64,000 nt of DNA from Massilia solisilvae (GTDB lineage: Bacteria > Pseudomonadota > Gammaproteobacteria > Burkholderiales > Burkholderiaceae_D): NCBI RefSeq assembly GCF_024753215.1, contig NZ_JANUGV010000006.1, positions 240,863 to 304,862 of the forward strand, written 5' to 3'. The notes beneath the pieces were generated by a model. It had not been told where the DNA came from. It made no database searches and was given only the letters and a program-made list of their open reading frames with translations. Of the stretch, positions 45,240 through 54,080 are shown in pieces; the first letter of the stretch is position 1, and each line of letters opens with the position of its first letter. A program made the translations under genes and the position numbers.

Positions 45240-46898
45240 ATGGAAATCAATAAACGTACCATCCTGTGGATCGTGTTCGCCGTCTCCCTGATCGTCCTGT
45301 GGAACGATTGGATGGTGTCGAACGGCAAGCAGTCGATGTTCTCGGCGACGCCGCCGGCCAAGGTCGCCACCAACGCGCCCGCCGCCAAGCCGGCCGGGTC
45401 CGATCTGCCGGCCGCGCCGCAGGCGAACGCCGTTCCGGGCACGCCGGCCGTGCCGGGCGCAGCAGCGCCGGTGAAGGCCGAGACCATCACCATCACCACC
45501 GACGTCGTCAAGGCCGACATCGACACCGCCGGTGGCGTGATCAAGCGCCTGGAGCTGCTCAAGTTCCGCGACCAGCAGGACCCGAGCAAGAACCAGGTGC
45601 TGTTCAACATCGCCGGCAACAACCTGTACGTGGCCCAGACTGGCCTGTTGGGCACCAGCCCGGCCGGCGCGCTGCCGAACCACGACACCGTGTTCACCGC
45701 CCGCCCGGGCGCGCGCGCGATCGACGGCAAGGACCAGGTGCAGCTCGTGCTCGACGCCGAGCAGGGCGGCGTCAAGCTGACCAAGACCTTCACCTTCAAG
45801 CGCGGCGACTACGTGATCGACATGCGCCACGACGTGAGCAACCTGACCCAGGCGCCGGTGAGCCCGTCGCTGTACCTGCAGCTGGAGCACGACGGCAACA
45901 CGCCGGAAGGCAGCTCGTACTTCAACCGCACCTACATCACCCCGACCCTGTACACGCCGGAAGAGAAGTACCAGAAGCTGTCGTTCGAGAAGATCGAGAA
46001 GGGTGATGCCGAGTACGCGAAGAAATCGACCAGTGGCTGGATCGGCGTCTCGCAGCACTTCTTTGTGTCCGCGTTCGTCCCGCCTGAAAAGGTGAGCCGC
46101 ACCATCGCCGCCGAGAAGAAGGGCACCAACCTGTACGCGATCAACACGGTGTACCCGCTGGGCACCGTGGCGCCGGGTGCCACCGTCTCGACCGACGTGC
46201 GCCTGTACGCTGGCCCGCAGGACGAGAAGGTGCTGGAGAAAGTGGCGCCGGGCCTGGAGCTGGTCAAGGACTACGGCTGGGCAACCATCATCGCCAAGCC
46301 GATCTTCTGGGGCATGGACATGATCCACAAGGTCCTGGGCAACTGGGGCTGGACCATCATCGCCTTCACCATCCTGATCAAGCTGCTGTTCTTCCCGCTG
46401 TCGGCGGCCGGCTACCGCAGCATGGCCAAGATGAAGACGCTCACGCCGAAGATGCAGGCGATCCGCGAGCGCTACAAGAACGACCCGGCCAAGATGAACC
46501 AGGCCACCATGGAGCTGTACAAGTCCGAGAAGATCAACCCGCTGGGCGGCTGCCTGCCGATCCTGGTGCAGATGCCGGTGTTCCTGGCGCTGTACTACGT
46601 GCTGCAGGCTTCGGTCGAACTGCGCGGCGCGCCGTGGGTGGGCTGGATCCATGACCTGACCCAGCCGGACCCGTGGTTCATCCTGCCGGTCATCTACGCG
46701 ATCTCGATGTTCATCACGCAGAAGCTGAACCCGGCCCCGGCCGATCCGGTGCAGGCCAAGATGATGATGTTCATGCCGCTGGCGTTCTCGGTGATGTTCT
46801 TCTTCTTCCCGTCCGGCCTGGTGCTGTACTGGGTGGTGAACAACATCGTCTCGATCGGCCAGCAGTGGGTGATCACCAAGAAGCTGAACCCGCAATAA
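45240..46898 (+). CDS. yidC: Membrane protein insertase YidC
   Basis: 552-residue inner-membrane insertase. TM1 is ILWIVFAVSLIVLWNDW near the N-terminus; the large periplasmic domain spans ~residues 30-340; the conserved insertase core follows with GWTIIAFTILIKLLFFPLSA (TM2), MKTLTPKMQAIRERYKNDP in the cytoplasmic loop, GGCLPILVQMPVFLALYYVL (TM3), and MMMFMPLAFSVMFFFFPSGL with LVLYWVVNNIVSIGQQWVI at the end. Length and order match proteobacterial YidC. A strong terminator follows. Confidence 0.98.
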   Translation: MEINKRTILWIVFAVSLIVLWNDWMVSNGKQSMFSATPPAKVATNAPAAKPAGSDLPAAPQANAVPGTPAVPGAAAPVKAETITITTDVVKADIDTAGGVIKRLELLKFRDQQDPSKNQVLFNIAGNNLYVAQTGLLGTSPAGALPNHDTVFTARPGARAIDGKDQVQLVLDAEQGGVKLTKTFTFKRGDYVIDMRHDVSNLTQAPVSPSLYLQLEHDGNTPEGSSYFNRTYITPTLYTPEEKYQKLSFEKIEKGDAEYAKKSTSGWIGVSQHFFVSAFVPPEKVSRTIAAEKKGTNLYAINTVYPLGTVAPGATVSTDVRLYAGPQDEKVLEKVAPGLELVKDYGWATIIAKPIFWGMDMIHKVLGNWGWTIIAFTILIKLLFFPLSAAGYRSMAKMKTLTPKMQAIRERYKNDPAKMNQATMELYKSEKINPLGGCLPILVQMPVFLALYYVLQASVELRGAPWVGWIHDLTQPDPWFILPVIYAISMFITQKLNPAPADPVQAKMMMFMPLAFSVMFFFFPSGLVLYWVVNNIVSIGQQWVITKKLNPQ

Positions 46899-46916
46899 GC
46901 GAGCGCTTCTCACAGC

Positions 46917-46945
46917 AAAAAGCCCGTGCACTGCACGGGCTTTTT
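46917..46945 (+). terminator. Intrinsic terminator of the rpmH-yidC operon
   Basis: Stem AGCCCGTG (46921-46928) / CACGGGCT (46934-46941) followed by TTTT, 23 bases after the yidC stop. An AAAA run precedes the stem, so it may act in both directions. Confidence 0.92.
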
Positions 46946-46982
46946 GTTTGGCGCTGTCCGCGCTAGGTGTGGACCTAAGCAA

Positions 46983-47091
46983 GTCGTCCCCGCGGAGGCG
47001 GGGACCCATACTGAGCACCCTGTCTCGCGGCACGATCGAGAGCCGCAGGGACGCAAACTCAGCATGGGTTCCCGCCTCCGCGGGAACGACG
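46983..47091. repeat. Intergenic palindromic repeat, same family (copy 3)
   Basis: Left arm GTCGTCCCCGCGGAGGCGGG then GACCCAT; right arm CTCAGCATGGGTTCCCGCCT then CCGCGGGAACGACG. It lies between yidC and the convergent sulfatase-like gene. Shares the CTCAGCATGG core with copies 1 and 2. Confidence 0.85.
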
Positions 47092-47155
47092 TATTAGTGT
47101 CAACACTTAACGCAGACGGCGCCTTTTCTTTTGGGGCAGGGGCAGGCGGCCTTGT

Positions 47156-48616
47156 TCAAGACTTCCACAGCCCCAGATACGTATCCGACCGATTGAGCAG
47201 GCTCTCGCGCATCTTAGAGAACCGATCCGGCTCGGGCTTCTTGTCATCCGCGCGCAAGCCGCCGATACCCAGCCCAAGCTGCCTGCCATGTGCGTCGAAG
47301 CCGATGAATTCGAGGACCGTCGGCAGCAGGTCGAAGTGCACGATCTCCTCGCGGTTCTTGTGCACCGGCTCGGACGAGATGAACTTGTTGAAGATATAGC
47401 GCTCCGGCAGCGTCTCCAGCCGGTCCGCCACCGGATTCTTGCGCGCCAGGTGGTCGCCCAGGATCACGACGTTCGTATCCTCCAGGTAGCCGCTTTGCTT
47501 GATGAAGGCCACGAAATCGGCGACCGATTGCGCCGTGCACTGGACCACGCCTTCGAATTGAGGCGTGCTCCCGGTATCGCAATGGCGTGACTGGAAGCCG
47601 TAGGGTTCGTGCGTATCGACCGTGAGTAGCGTCAGGTTGAACGGCTTGCCCGACCCGTGCAGCTGGCGCAGCTTGTCCCTGGCATGCGCGAACAGGTCCT
47701 CATCGTATAAGCCCCAACCGTTCATGGCGCGCGGGTCGGCGCCGCGCGCAATCCATTCTTCCTTGCCGTACGCCTCTTCGTAGTGATGGCTGCGCAGGAA
47801 ATTGTCCTTGCCTGCGAATTTCAACGAGGCGCCGCCCATGAATACGTTGCGGTAACCGTTCTGTTGCAGCAGGTCGCTCAGGCAGGTTGCGTTGGGCAAG
47901 AAGTCGTCGATCACCTGGCCCTGCATGTTTACGTCGAACAGGCCGACCCGCTCCAGCGGCACCCCGCACTGGGTTGCGACCATTGCGGCGATGGTCCAGC
48001 CGGTGCCTGGCGCCTGCCGGTAGCGCGCGAAGCTCGTGCCTTCGAGCCTGGTCAGTGGGGCGATGCGGTCCTGGCCGAACAATGCGGGATCGGCATAGGC
48101 CGCTTCCAGGCTCTCGACATAGATCAGCACCAGGTTCCTCGGGCGCACGGCCCGCAGCTGCGCCGATTGCGGCGGCGCGTAGTGGCTACCGAAGTAGTCC
48201 TCACCGAAATTCTTGCCGATGTAACGCGCGGCCGAGGTGTCCACGAACCAGTACACAAGGGCGGCCGCCAGCAGCACGAGCGGCATCCGGGCGCCTGCGA
48301 CGGCCCCGAGTTGCCGCAGGCGTGCCGGCACGCGCTCGCGCAGCGCGCCACGGTGTCCCAGCCGCTCGGCCAGCAAGGCGGCTGCGGCGAACACCAGCGG
48401 TGCGATCACGCACCAGCGCAGGAAGCGTTCGACCAGCACGGGATCGGAGGCCGCCAGTCCCTCGACGCCAAGGCCCGCGTGGTAGGCGATCTGGTCCAGG
48501 TCCGGCCGGCCGAAGTACTTGTTGATCCATAGCCCAAAGCAGATCAGGGCAAAGGCCAGGAAGTAGGTGAGGGCGCGCGCAGTGTGCAGCACGCCGGGCC
48601 GGCGCAGTAAAGACAT
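47156..48616 (-). CDS. LTA synthase/OpgB-like sulfatase-fold membrane transferase
   Basis: 486-residue inner-membrane protein of the alkaline phosphatase/sulfatase superfamily (phosphoglycerol or phosphoethanolamine transferase). Two or three hydrophobic segments lie in the first ~135 residues (TYFLAFALICFGLWI, VIAPLVFAAAALLA, MPLVLLAAALVYWFV). The catalytic domain shows NLVLIYVESLEAAYADP, GTGWTIAAMVATQCGVPL with the likely nucleophile threonine, FMGGASLKFAGKDNF, TVDTHEPYGF and VVILGDHLARKNP. The exact donor and acceptor cannot be told; an OpgB-like role in glucan decoration is one option. No clear RBS. Confidence 0.85.
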   Translation of the reverse strand: MSLLRRPGVLHTARALTYFLAFALICFGLWINKYFGRPDLDQIAYHAGLGVEGLAASDPVLVERFLRWCVIAPLVFAAAALLAERLGHRGALRERVPARLRQLGAVAGARMPLVLLAAALVYWFVDTSAARYIGKNFGEDYFGSHYAPPQSAQLRAVRPRNLVLIYVESLEAAYADPALFGQDRIAPLTRLEGTSFARYRQAPGTGWTIAAMVATQCGVPLERVGLFDVNMQGQVIDDFLPNATCLSDLLQQNGYRNVFMGGASLKFAGKDNFLRSHHYEEAYGKEEWIARGADPRAMNGWGLYDEDLFAHARDKLRQLHGSGKPFNLTLLTVDTHEPYGFQSRHCDTGSTPQFEGVVQCTAQSVADFVAFIKQSGYLEDTNVVILGDHLARKNPVADRLETLPERYIFNKFISSEPVHKNREEIVHFDLLPTVLEFIGFDAHGRQLGLGIGGLRADDKKPEPDRFSKMRESLLNRSDTYLGLWKS

Positions 48617-48789
48617 AGCTGGGTAAGGTGTGGCAATAGATGCCGATGATTGTCAGCAATGCCAGCGTTAAGAAACGTTAACTGCCACAAGGGTTTGTAT
48701 CCAGTTTGTTATTGCTGTGTAACTGCCGAGGGGGGATGCACTGGACTTCTGGTGCCACGTCCTGCGGGTAGATAAATTACAATCCCCCC

Positions 48790-50169
48790 ATGAAACTCGA
48801 CACCTCCCCCATCGCCGCCATCGCCACCGCCCCTGGACGCGGCGGCATCGGCGTCGTGCGCGCGTCCGGCAAGTCGCTGGCGCCGCTCATCGAAGCCCTG
48901 TTCCCCGGCGCCACGCTCGCGCCGCGCCATGCCACCTACATTCCGTTCAAGTCCGCCACCGGCGAGGTCATCGACCAGGGCATTGCGTTGTACTTCAAGG
49001 CGCCGCACTCGTACACTGGCGAAGACGTGCTCGAGCTGCAGGGCCACGGCGGCCCGGTCGTGCTGCAGATGCTGCTGGCGCGCGTGCTCGAAGCGGGCGT
49101 GGAGTCGGGCCTGCGCCTGGCCGAACCGGGCGAATTTACCCGCCGCGCTTTTCTCAACGACAAGCTCGACCTGGCCCAGGCCGAGGCGGTGGCCGACCTG
49201 ATCGACGCCTCCACCGAGGCAGCCGCCAAGTCCGCCTCGCAATCGCTGTCCGGCGCGTTTTCGCAAGTGGTGCACAAGCTGGTGGACCAGACCATCAACC
49301 TGCGCATGCTGGTCGAAGCCACCCTCGACTTCCCGGAAGAGGAAATCGACTTCCTCGAAAAATCGAACGCCCGTGGCCAGCTGGCCGGGATCATCGAATC
49401 GCTGGACCACGTGTTCAAGCAGGCCGCCCAGGGCGCGCTGCTGCGCGAAGGGCTGAACGTGGTGCTGGTGGGGCAGCCCAACGTGGGCAAGTCCTCGCTG
49501 CTGAACGCGCTTGCCGGCGCCGAGGTGGCGATCGTCACCCCGATTGCGGGTACCACGCGCGACAAGGTGAGCGAGACGATCCAGATCGAAGGCATCCCGC
49601 TCAACATCATCGACACGGCCGGCATCCGCGCGATCGACGAAGGCATCGACGTGGTCGAGCGCATCGGCATCGAGCGCACCTGGGGCGAGGTCGGCAAGGC
49701 GGACGTGATCCTGCACTTGCTGGACGCGAGCAAGGGGCCGACGCGCGAGGACGAAGACATCGTGGCCGCGTTTCCCGCGGGCGTGCCGGTGGTGCGGATC
49801 TGGAACAAGATCGACCTGTCCGGCCATAAGGCGACGGTCGAGCAGACGCCGGACGCCACGCACATCTACCTGTCGGCGGCCGAGAAGGCAGGCATCGACC
49901 TGCTGCGCGCGGAATTGCTGCGAATCGCCGGCTGGCAGCAGACCGGCGAGTCGCTGTACCTGGCGCGCGAGCGCCACCTGATCGCGCTGCGCGAGGCGCG
50001 CAAGCACCTGGACCTGGCGGCCGCCCATGCCGCCCAGGACGACCAGTCGCTCGACCTGTTTGCCGAGGAATTGCGGCTGGCGCAGGACCAGCTGTCCAGC
50101 ATTACGGGCCAGTTCACGCCGGATGACCTGCTTGGCGTGATTTTCAGCCGTTTTTGCATCGGCAAGTAA
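48790..50169 (+). CDS. mnmE: tRNA modification GTPase MnmE (TrmE)
   Basis: 459-residue GTPase that, with MnmG, modifies U34 of certain tRNAs. The N-terminal tetrahydrofolate-binding domain begins [20 protein letters not shown] and contains [15 protein letters not shown] and [20 protein letters not shown]. The G domain has G1 [15 protein letters not shown]2 in [10 protein letters not shown]3 DTAGIR and G4 NKID. The C-terminal FCIGK supplies the catalytic cysteine. All key elements are intact. Standard neighbour of the yidC operon. Confidence 0.98.
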   Translation: MKLDTSPIAAIATAPGRGGIGVVRASGKSLAPLIEALFPGATLAPRHATYIPFKSATGEVIDQGIALYFKAPHSYTGEDVLELQGHGGPVVLQMLLARVLEAGVESGLRLAEPGEFTRRAFLNDKLDLAQAEAVADLIDASTEAAAKSASQSLSGAFSQVVHKLVDQTINLRMLVEATLDFPEEEIDFLEKSNARGQLAGIIESLDHVFKQAAQGALLREGLNVVLVGQPNVGKSSLLNALAGAEVAIVTPIAGTTRDKVSETIQIEGIPLNIIDTAGIRAIDEGIDVVERIGIERTWGEVGKADVILHLLDASKGPTREDEDIVAAFPAGVPVVRIWNKIDLSGHKATVEQTPDATHIYLSAAEKAGIDLLRAELLRIAGWQQTGESLYLARERHLIALREARKHLDLAAAHAAQDDQSLDLFAEELRLAQDQLSSITGQFTPDDLLGVIFSRFCIGK

Positions 50170-50253
50170 GGTAACAGGGTGTGACCGTGGCGTGCCGCGC
50201 GCGATGGATGTGCTAGCCTTCCCGCATTCGTCAGACCGACCAGTGGAGCGCAG

Positions 50254-50814
50254 ATGGGAAACCGCAGATCTTTGTTGAAGGCAGTGGCTGCCATGACCAC
50301 GGCGGCGGCGCTATCGTCCTGCGCCACCTTCGTCGGCCCGCGCCAGGTCGAGGTGCCGCTCTACAAGCTGCAGGCCGGACTGGACCGCCGCTTCCCGGTC
50401 GATAAGCGCATGCTCGAGCTGGTGGATGTGCATTTGTCGCGCCCGCAGCTGGCCATGCTGCCCGAGGCCGACCGCGTCGGCATTTCGATGGATGCCGAGA
50501 TTGCGCCGCCGTTCCTCAAGCGCGCCTACACCGGCCGCGTGGCGTTTTCCGGCCGGCTGTATGTGGACCCGAACCGCGGCGCCGTGTTCATGACCGACCC
50601 GCGCGTGGATCGCTTTGCGCTGGACGGGGTGGACGCATCGTCCTCGCGCCAGTTCACCAAGATCGCCAACGTGGTCATGGACGAGGTGGTGCGCGACGTG
50701 CCCGTTTACTCATTCCGGATGGAAGACCTGCGCTACGCCGGCGTGCAGTTCGTCCCGACGCGCATTGCCACCTCGAGCTCCGGGCTGGTGGTGACGCTGG
50801 AGCCGGTGAAGTAA
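50254..50814 (+). CDS. DUF1439 (YceB-like) lipoprotein
   Basis: 186-residue exported lipoprotein: RRSLLKAVAAMTTAAALSSC ends in a lipobox cysteine near residue 23. The mature protein contains VEVPLYKLQAGLDRRFPVDK and RPQLAMLPEADRVGISMDAE, then a run of beta strands, matching DUF1439/YceB lipoproteins. Function is not established. Its 3' end overlaps the C-terminal coding part of a convergent gene by 105 bases. Confidence 0.88.
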   Translation: MGNRRSLLKAVAAMTTAAALSSCATFVGPRQVEVPLYKLQAGLDRRFPVDKRMLELVDVHLSRPQLAMLPEADRVGISMDAEIAPPFLKRAYTGRVAFSGRLYVDPNRGAVFMTDPRVDRFALDGVDASSSRQFTKIANVVMDEVVRDVPVYSFRMEDLRYAGVQFVPTRIATSSSGLVVTLEPVK

Positions 50815-51453
50815 CGTAGCAGGTCGCGATGCGTAGTGGGCGCTGGCCGGTGCAGCAGTCGGCTCGGCCGCCGCCGCGTTAAGCGAATTCACTGCAACAT
50901 TGAGCATGATGCCGACGATAGCGATGGCGACCGCCAGGAAGGCGAGCGAGGTGCCGACCATCCACTTGATCAGCTCAACCACCTGGCCTTTTAGTTTCGC
51001 GTCCAGTTCGGCAAAGCGTGCGGTTATCTGTGCGTTTTGTTCGGCAAAGCGTGCGGTCATCTGTGAGTTTTGTTCGGCAAAGCGCGCGGTCATCTGTGAG
51101 CTTTGTTCGGCAAAGCGTGCGGTCATCTGTGCGCTTTGTTCGGTAAAGCGTGTGTTTATCTCTGCGCTTTGTTCGGCAAAACCTGTGTTTATCTCTGCGC
51201 TTTGTTCGGCAAAACGTGTGTTTCTCTCTGCGCTTTGTTCCGCAAGGCGCGCTTCCATCCACGATCGCTGTTCGGCGAACCGTGCGTTCGCCCAGTGATG
51301 TTGCTCGGCGAACCGGGCCTCCATCTTCGCATCCTGTTGGGCAAAGCGTACGTCGATCCGCGCTTGCTGGTCCGCAAAGCGCGCGTCGATCCACGACTTG
51401 ATCGCATCAAGCTTGGTGTCCAGCTCCTGCCGAGTGATCTCGCCCATGTCCAT
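50710..51453 (-). CDS. Membrane-anchored protein with 11-residue coiled-coil repeats
   Basis: 247-residue protein with about a dozen 11-residue repeats from residue ~15 to ~150 (consensus xxxARFAEQxAQ, for example MTARFAEQSSQ, MTARFAEQNSQ), expected to make a hendecad-type coiled coil. A transmembrane helix follows (WMVGTSLAFLAVAIAIVGIM). The tail after it (~55 residues) is antisense to the DUF1439 gene and may be unselected, so the functional protein might be defined by the repeats and helix alone. No family recognised; phage-related or DUF1640/CCDC90-like coiled-coil anchors are possible comparisons. Start at ATG 51453; MGEITRQEL 2 codons downstream is an alternative. Confidence 0.7.
   Translation of the reverse strand: MDMGEITRQELDTKLDAIKSWIDARFADQQARIDVRFAQQDAKMEARFAEQHHWANARFAEQRSWMEARLAEQSAERNTRFAEQSAEINTGFAEQSAEINTRFTEQSAQMTARFAEQSSQMTARFAEQNSQMTARFAEQNAQITARFAELDAKLKGQVVELIKWMVGTSLAFLAVAIAIVGIMLNVAVNSLNAAAAEPTAAPASAHYASRPATLLHRLQRHHQPGARGGNARRDELHAGVAQVFHPE
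51011..51406. repeat. Array of 33-bp imperfect tandem repeats inside the coiled-coil gene
   Basis: Twelve contiguous 33-base units beginning GCAAAGCGTGCGGTTATCTG, with best-conserved copies at 51011-51242 and progressively diverged ones to 51406. The period of 33 equals 11 codons and encodes the hendecad repeat. Units differ mainly in the middle third. Such an array can change copy number. Confidence 0.92.
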
Positions 51454-51786
51454 ATCATCGAGTGGTCATCAAGAGGTGTCAAACTGGCCGCGGCGAAGCG
51501 TGCGGAACGTGCGCGCCAATTATTAGCAATTCGTTATTATTTCCGCGGGTCGAATGCGTGCGGGAAGTGCCGAGCCCTGGCGTCTGTTGCGTGCTTGCTT
51601 CAACGCGACACTGTTGATAATGACAGCATTGCAGCGGCGTCGGCTTGAGCGCAAACTGAATCAGCTACAACTGCCGTGTGAGCACAGGTAGTGCGACCAC
51701 GTCGCTTGAGCTTTCTCATGCCCGCGTTGTTCCACTGAAGTAATCTTGCTTTGTCACTTGACGTGTTGCCGGGTAGGGGGTGGACC

Positions 51787-51993
51787 TTGGAAACGATACA
51801 AGAAAGTTTGCCGGACAAGGGTATGGCGGTCGAGCCGCCGGTCGATGGCGCCGGACGTCCCCTTCCGTCGCGACTGAGCCTGCCCGCCAAGGGCTCGTGC
51901 TGGTACTGTGAAAAGCCGCTCGACAGCGTGCGCCGCTTCTGCGGCAAGACCTGCGCCGCAGCGTTCGACGAAGAAGCCGAGTTCACGCGCTGA
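51787..51993 (+). CDS. Small zinc-ribbon-like protein (68 aa)
   Basis: A short protein whose C-terminal half has GSCWYCEKPLDSVRRFCGKT followed by C, a CxxC...CxxxC pattern that should bind one zinc. Start placed at TTG 51787 behind AGGGGG; ATG 51823 (MAVEPPVDG) is an equally reasonable start. No family recognised. The preceding gap 51454-51786 holds no other supported feature. Confidence 0.6.
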   Translation: METIQESLPDKGMAVEPPVDGAGRPLPSRLSLPAKGSCWYCEKPLDSVRRFCGKTCAAAFDEEAEFTR

Positions 51994-52111
51994 CCGGCGC
52001 AACCGGGGAGGCGGGCGGCTAGCCCGCTAAGGGGGCCATCGCCCCGGCGCCCTGTCCAGTTCCCTCCCGCCGCCAGCGCGGTGGCGAGCCCCCACCGCTA
52101 CGCGCGGTCCC

Positions 52112-53056
52112 TTATTTGGTAGTGAAGGTCCAGGTGCGGCTGACCGGCGTGCCATCGACGGTGCCGGTAAAGCTCACGTCGTAGCTCGTGCCCGATGCCA
52201 GCCTGGCCAGCGGGACAATGGCCGCGGCCGAGCGCGGCGTCTCCGGATCGACATCCCTGGTGAGCAGGCGCACATTGAGGTCGGCGCTGGCGCCTTTCGG
52301 GCGCACGGTGAAGCTTTGCACGGTCAGCACCGCGTTGATGTTCGCGTGCACGCTGATCGGGTAGCCTACCTCGTTCACGTTCGGGACCGGGTCCGGCGAC
52401 TCGTAGTCGCTGAAGAAGTTGGGGGTCACTTGCGTCTGGCCGCTGAACGGCCACACCACCACGCTGCCTGCGGGGACGCCCGGTCCGTAGCCGTTGTTGG
52501 CCGTGAAGTCGGCGGTGAAGTAGCTGTAACCGGCCGCGGTGGTGGCCGCGCCCGTGCCGATCTCCTTGAACACCGGCTCGAAGATCACGAAGCGGTGGTA
52601 GATCGCGGTGATCAGTTCCTCGGCCAGGTAGGCGCCGTTGGTGCTGGAGGTCGCCGAAATCACCTCGCCGTACGCGTGGTTGGCGTTGGCGAAGGTGTAG
52701 CCGGCGGCAGTCAGGCGGTCGAGCAGGGTGGCGCCGGTAAAGCCTTGCTTGCCGGGCGTCTGCCCGTGCGTGACCGTGTTGTTGGTGCGCTGGTATTCGG
52801 AGTGGCCGAGCGCGGCGACATCGATGATGGCGTTGCGCGTGAGCGTGGGCATGCCCACTTGCATGCGGCGGTAGTTGATCCAGTTGCGGCCGTCGGTGGC
52901 GATGTCGTTGGTGAGGGCGGGCGCTCCCTGCTCGACTGGCATCGGCGCCGCGCTGGCGGTCGCCGGGCTGTCCGAGCCGCCGCCGCCGCAGGCAACCAGC
53001 GCGCTGGCGGTTGCGCACACCGCTACGATAAGGCGCAAGCGACGCAGTCCGCTCAT
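52112..53056 (-). CDS. CAP-domain (SCP/PR1-like) lipoprotein
   Basis: 314-residue exported protein. Start chosen at ATG 53056 (MSGLRRLRLIVAVCATASAL), giving a lipoprotein signal with ACGGGG lipobox; ATG 53071 is an alternative. Residues ~55-210 form a CAP/SCP-like domain: WINYRRMQVGMPTLTRNAII, ALGHSEYQRTNNTVTHGQTP, and HAYGEVISATSSTNG. The C-terminal ~90 residues are an Ig-like beta domain (SFTVRPKGASADLNVRLL; SGTSYDVSFTGTVDGTPVSR). CAP proteins of this sort are secreted with unclear activity. It stands alone, divergent from the next gene. Confidence 0.85.
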   Translation of the reverse strand: MSGLRRLRLIVAVCATASALVACGGGGSDSPATASAAPMPVEQGAPALTNDIATDGRNWINYRRMQVGMPTLTRNAIIDVAALGHSEYQRTNNTVTHGQTPGKQGFTGATLLDRLTAAGYTFANANHAYGEVISATSSTNGAYLAEELITAIYHRFVIFEPVFKEIGTGAATTAAGYSYFTADFTANNGYGPGVPAGSVVVWPFSGQTQVTPNFFSDYESPDPVPNVNEVGYPISVHANINAVLTVQSFTVRPKGASADLNVRLLTRDVDPETPRSAAAIVPLARLASGTSYDVSFTGTVDGTPVSRTWTFTTK

Positions 53057-53186
53057 AGGATCCCCATGCATACTAGATAAACGAAAGCTTATTCTAGGCG
53101 AAATCGGGAATGGATGATTCCCGACAAGTGCGTAGCGAGTCCCCACGCGGCGGTAGAATAGGCATTTCATCAATCTTACCCTGACT

Positions 53187-53966
53187 GTGAACACGGAACG
53201 CCCACGCCGCCTCGCCCGAGCGAAGTTCGCCCTGCCCAGCTTTGTCACCCTGCTGTCGATCGCCTGCGGCTTCGCCAGCATCGTCATCTCGGTCGACAAC
53301 GCGCCGGTGGGCGATCCGCATGAATACCGCCTGGCCGCGATCCTGCTGGTGCTGGCCGGCGTGTTCGACGCGCTTGACGGCTTCGTGGCGCGCGCCACCA
53401 ACACGCAGTCCGAATTCGGGGTGCAGCTCGACTCGATAGCGGACGTGATGAATTTCGGCTGCGCTCCCGGCCTGCTGCTGTACTGCTACGGCTACGCGCA
53501 GATGGCGGCCCAGCACCCGACCCTGGTGCGCATGGGCGGGCTGGCGTGCTTTGTGTTCGTGGCCTGCGGCGCGCTGCGGCTGGCGCGCTTCAACATCAGC
53601 GTCGGCCGCACCGACCCGCGCTACTTCGTGGGCATGCCGATCACCGCAGGCGCGGCGTGTGTGGCCTCGGTGGTGGTCGCCTGGCCGGAGCCGCTGGTAA
53701 CGCCCATGCAGGGCTTCCTGCTGATGGCGCTCATGATCGCGGTTGGCACGCTGATGGTCTCGACCCTGCGCTTTCCGAGTTCCAAGCAGCCGAAGAATGC
53801 AAAGCTGCTGGTCGCCCTGGCGGTGTGCCTGGTGCTGCTGGCGCTGCTGCGCACGCGCTTCTTTGCCTTGTTCTTCGTGATGTACGTGTCGGCCACGCTG
53901 CTGCTTAACATCGCGTGGCGCACCGGGTGGCGTGGCATCGCGCCACCGAAGGTCTACGAGGACTAA
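53187..53966 (+). CDS. pssA: CDP-diacylglycerol-serine O-phosphatidyltransferase (PssA type II)
   Basis: 259-residue integral membrane enzyme that makes phosphatidylserine from CDP-diacylglycerol and serine, the precursor of phosphatidylethanolamine. The CDP-alcohol phosphotransferase motif is complete: FDALDGFVARATNTQSEFGV then QLDSIADVM (D-x2-D-G-x2-A-R-x8-G-x3-D-x3-D). About eight hydrophobic segments follow the N-terminal LPSFVTLLSIACGFASIVI. The start is a GTG at 53187. It could act on another alcohol acceptor such as choline, but serine is most likely. Confidence 0.9.
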   Translation: MNTERPRRLARAKFALPSFVTLLSIACGFASIVISVDNAPVGDPHEYRLAAILLVLAGVFDALDGFVARATNTQSEFGVQLDSIADVMNFGCAPGLLLYCYGYAQMAAQHPTLVRMGGLACFVFVACGALRLARFNISVGRTDPRYFVGMPITAGAACVASVVVAWPEPLVTPMQGFLLMALMIAVGTLMVSTLRFPSSKQPKNAKLLVALAVCLVLLALLRTRFFALFFVMYVSATLLLNIAWRTGWRGIAPPKVYED

Positions 53967-53976
53967 CGCGAGCAGT

Positions 53977-54080
53977 CGTAGGGTGGGCAGATCCTGCCCA
54001 CGCGTTCAGCCGGATCTTGCGTTGTCGCGACTGCTCCGCGGATCGTTGAACGCGTGGGCAGGAAACCTGCCCACCCTACG
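53977..54080. repeat. CGTAGGGTGGGCAGG inverted-repeat element (copy 2)
   Basis: 104-bp element with the same ends as 42420-42525: CGTAGGGTGGGCAGATCCTG with CCCACGCGTTCA at the left, GAACGCGTGGGCAGGAAACC then TGCCCACCCTACG at the right. It lies between convergent genes, and its outer edge contains the stop codon of the CsoR-family gene. Confidence 0.88.

Noticed and set aside
44646..47033. 795-codon minus-strand frame across rnpA, yidD and yidC
   Set aside because: Antisense to three conserved genes; its start lies within a repeat element.
46926..47399. Plus-strand frame after yidC
   Set aside because: It begins inside the yidC terminator and translates the palindromic repeat; the C-terminal part is antisense to the sulfatase-like gene.
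51011..51406. Possible CRISPR array (33-base periodicity)
   Set aside because: The units are contiguous with no unique spacers and keep an 11-codon reading frame, so it is a coding tandem repeat.
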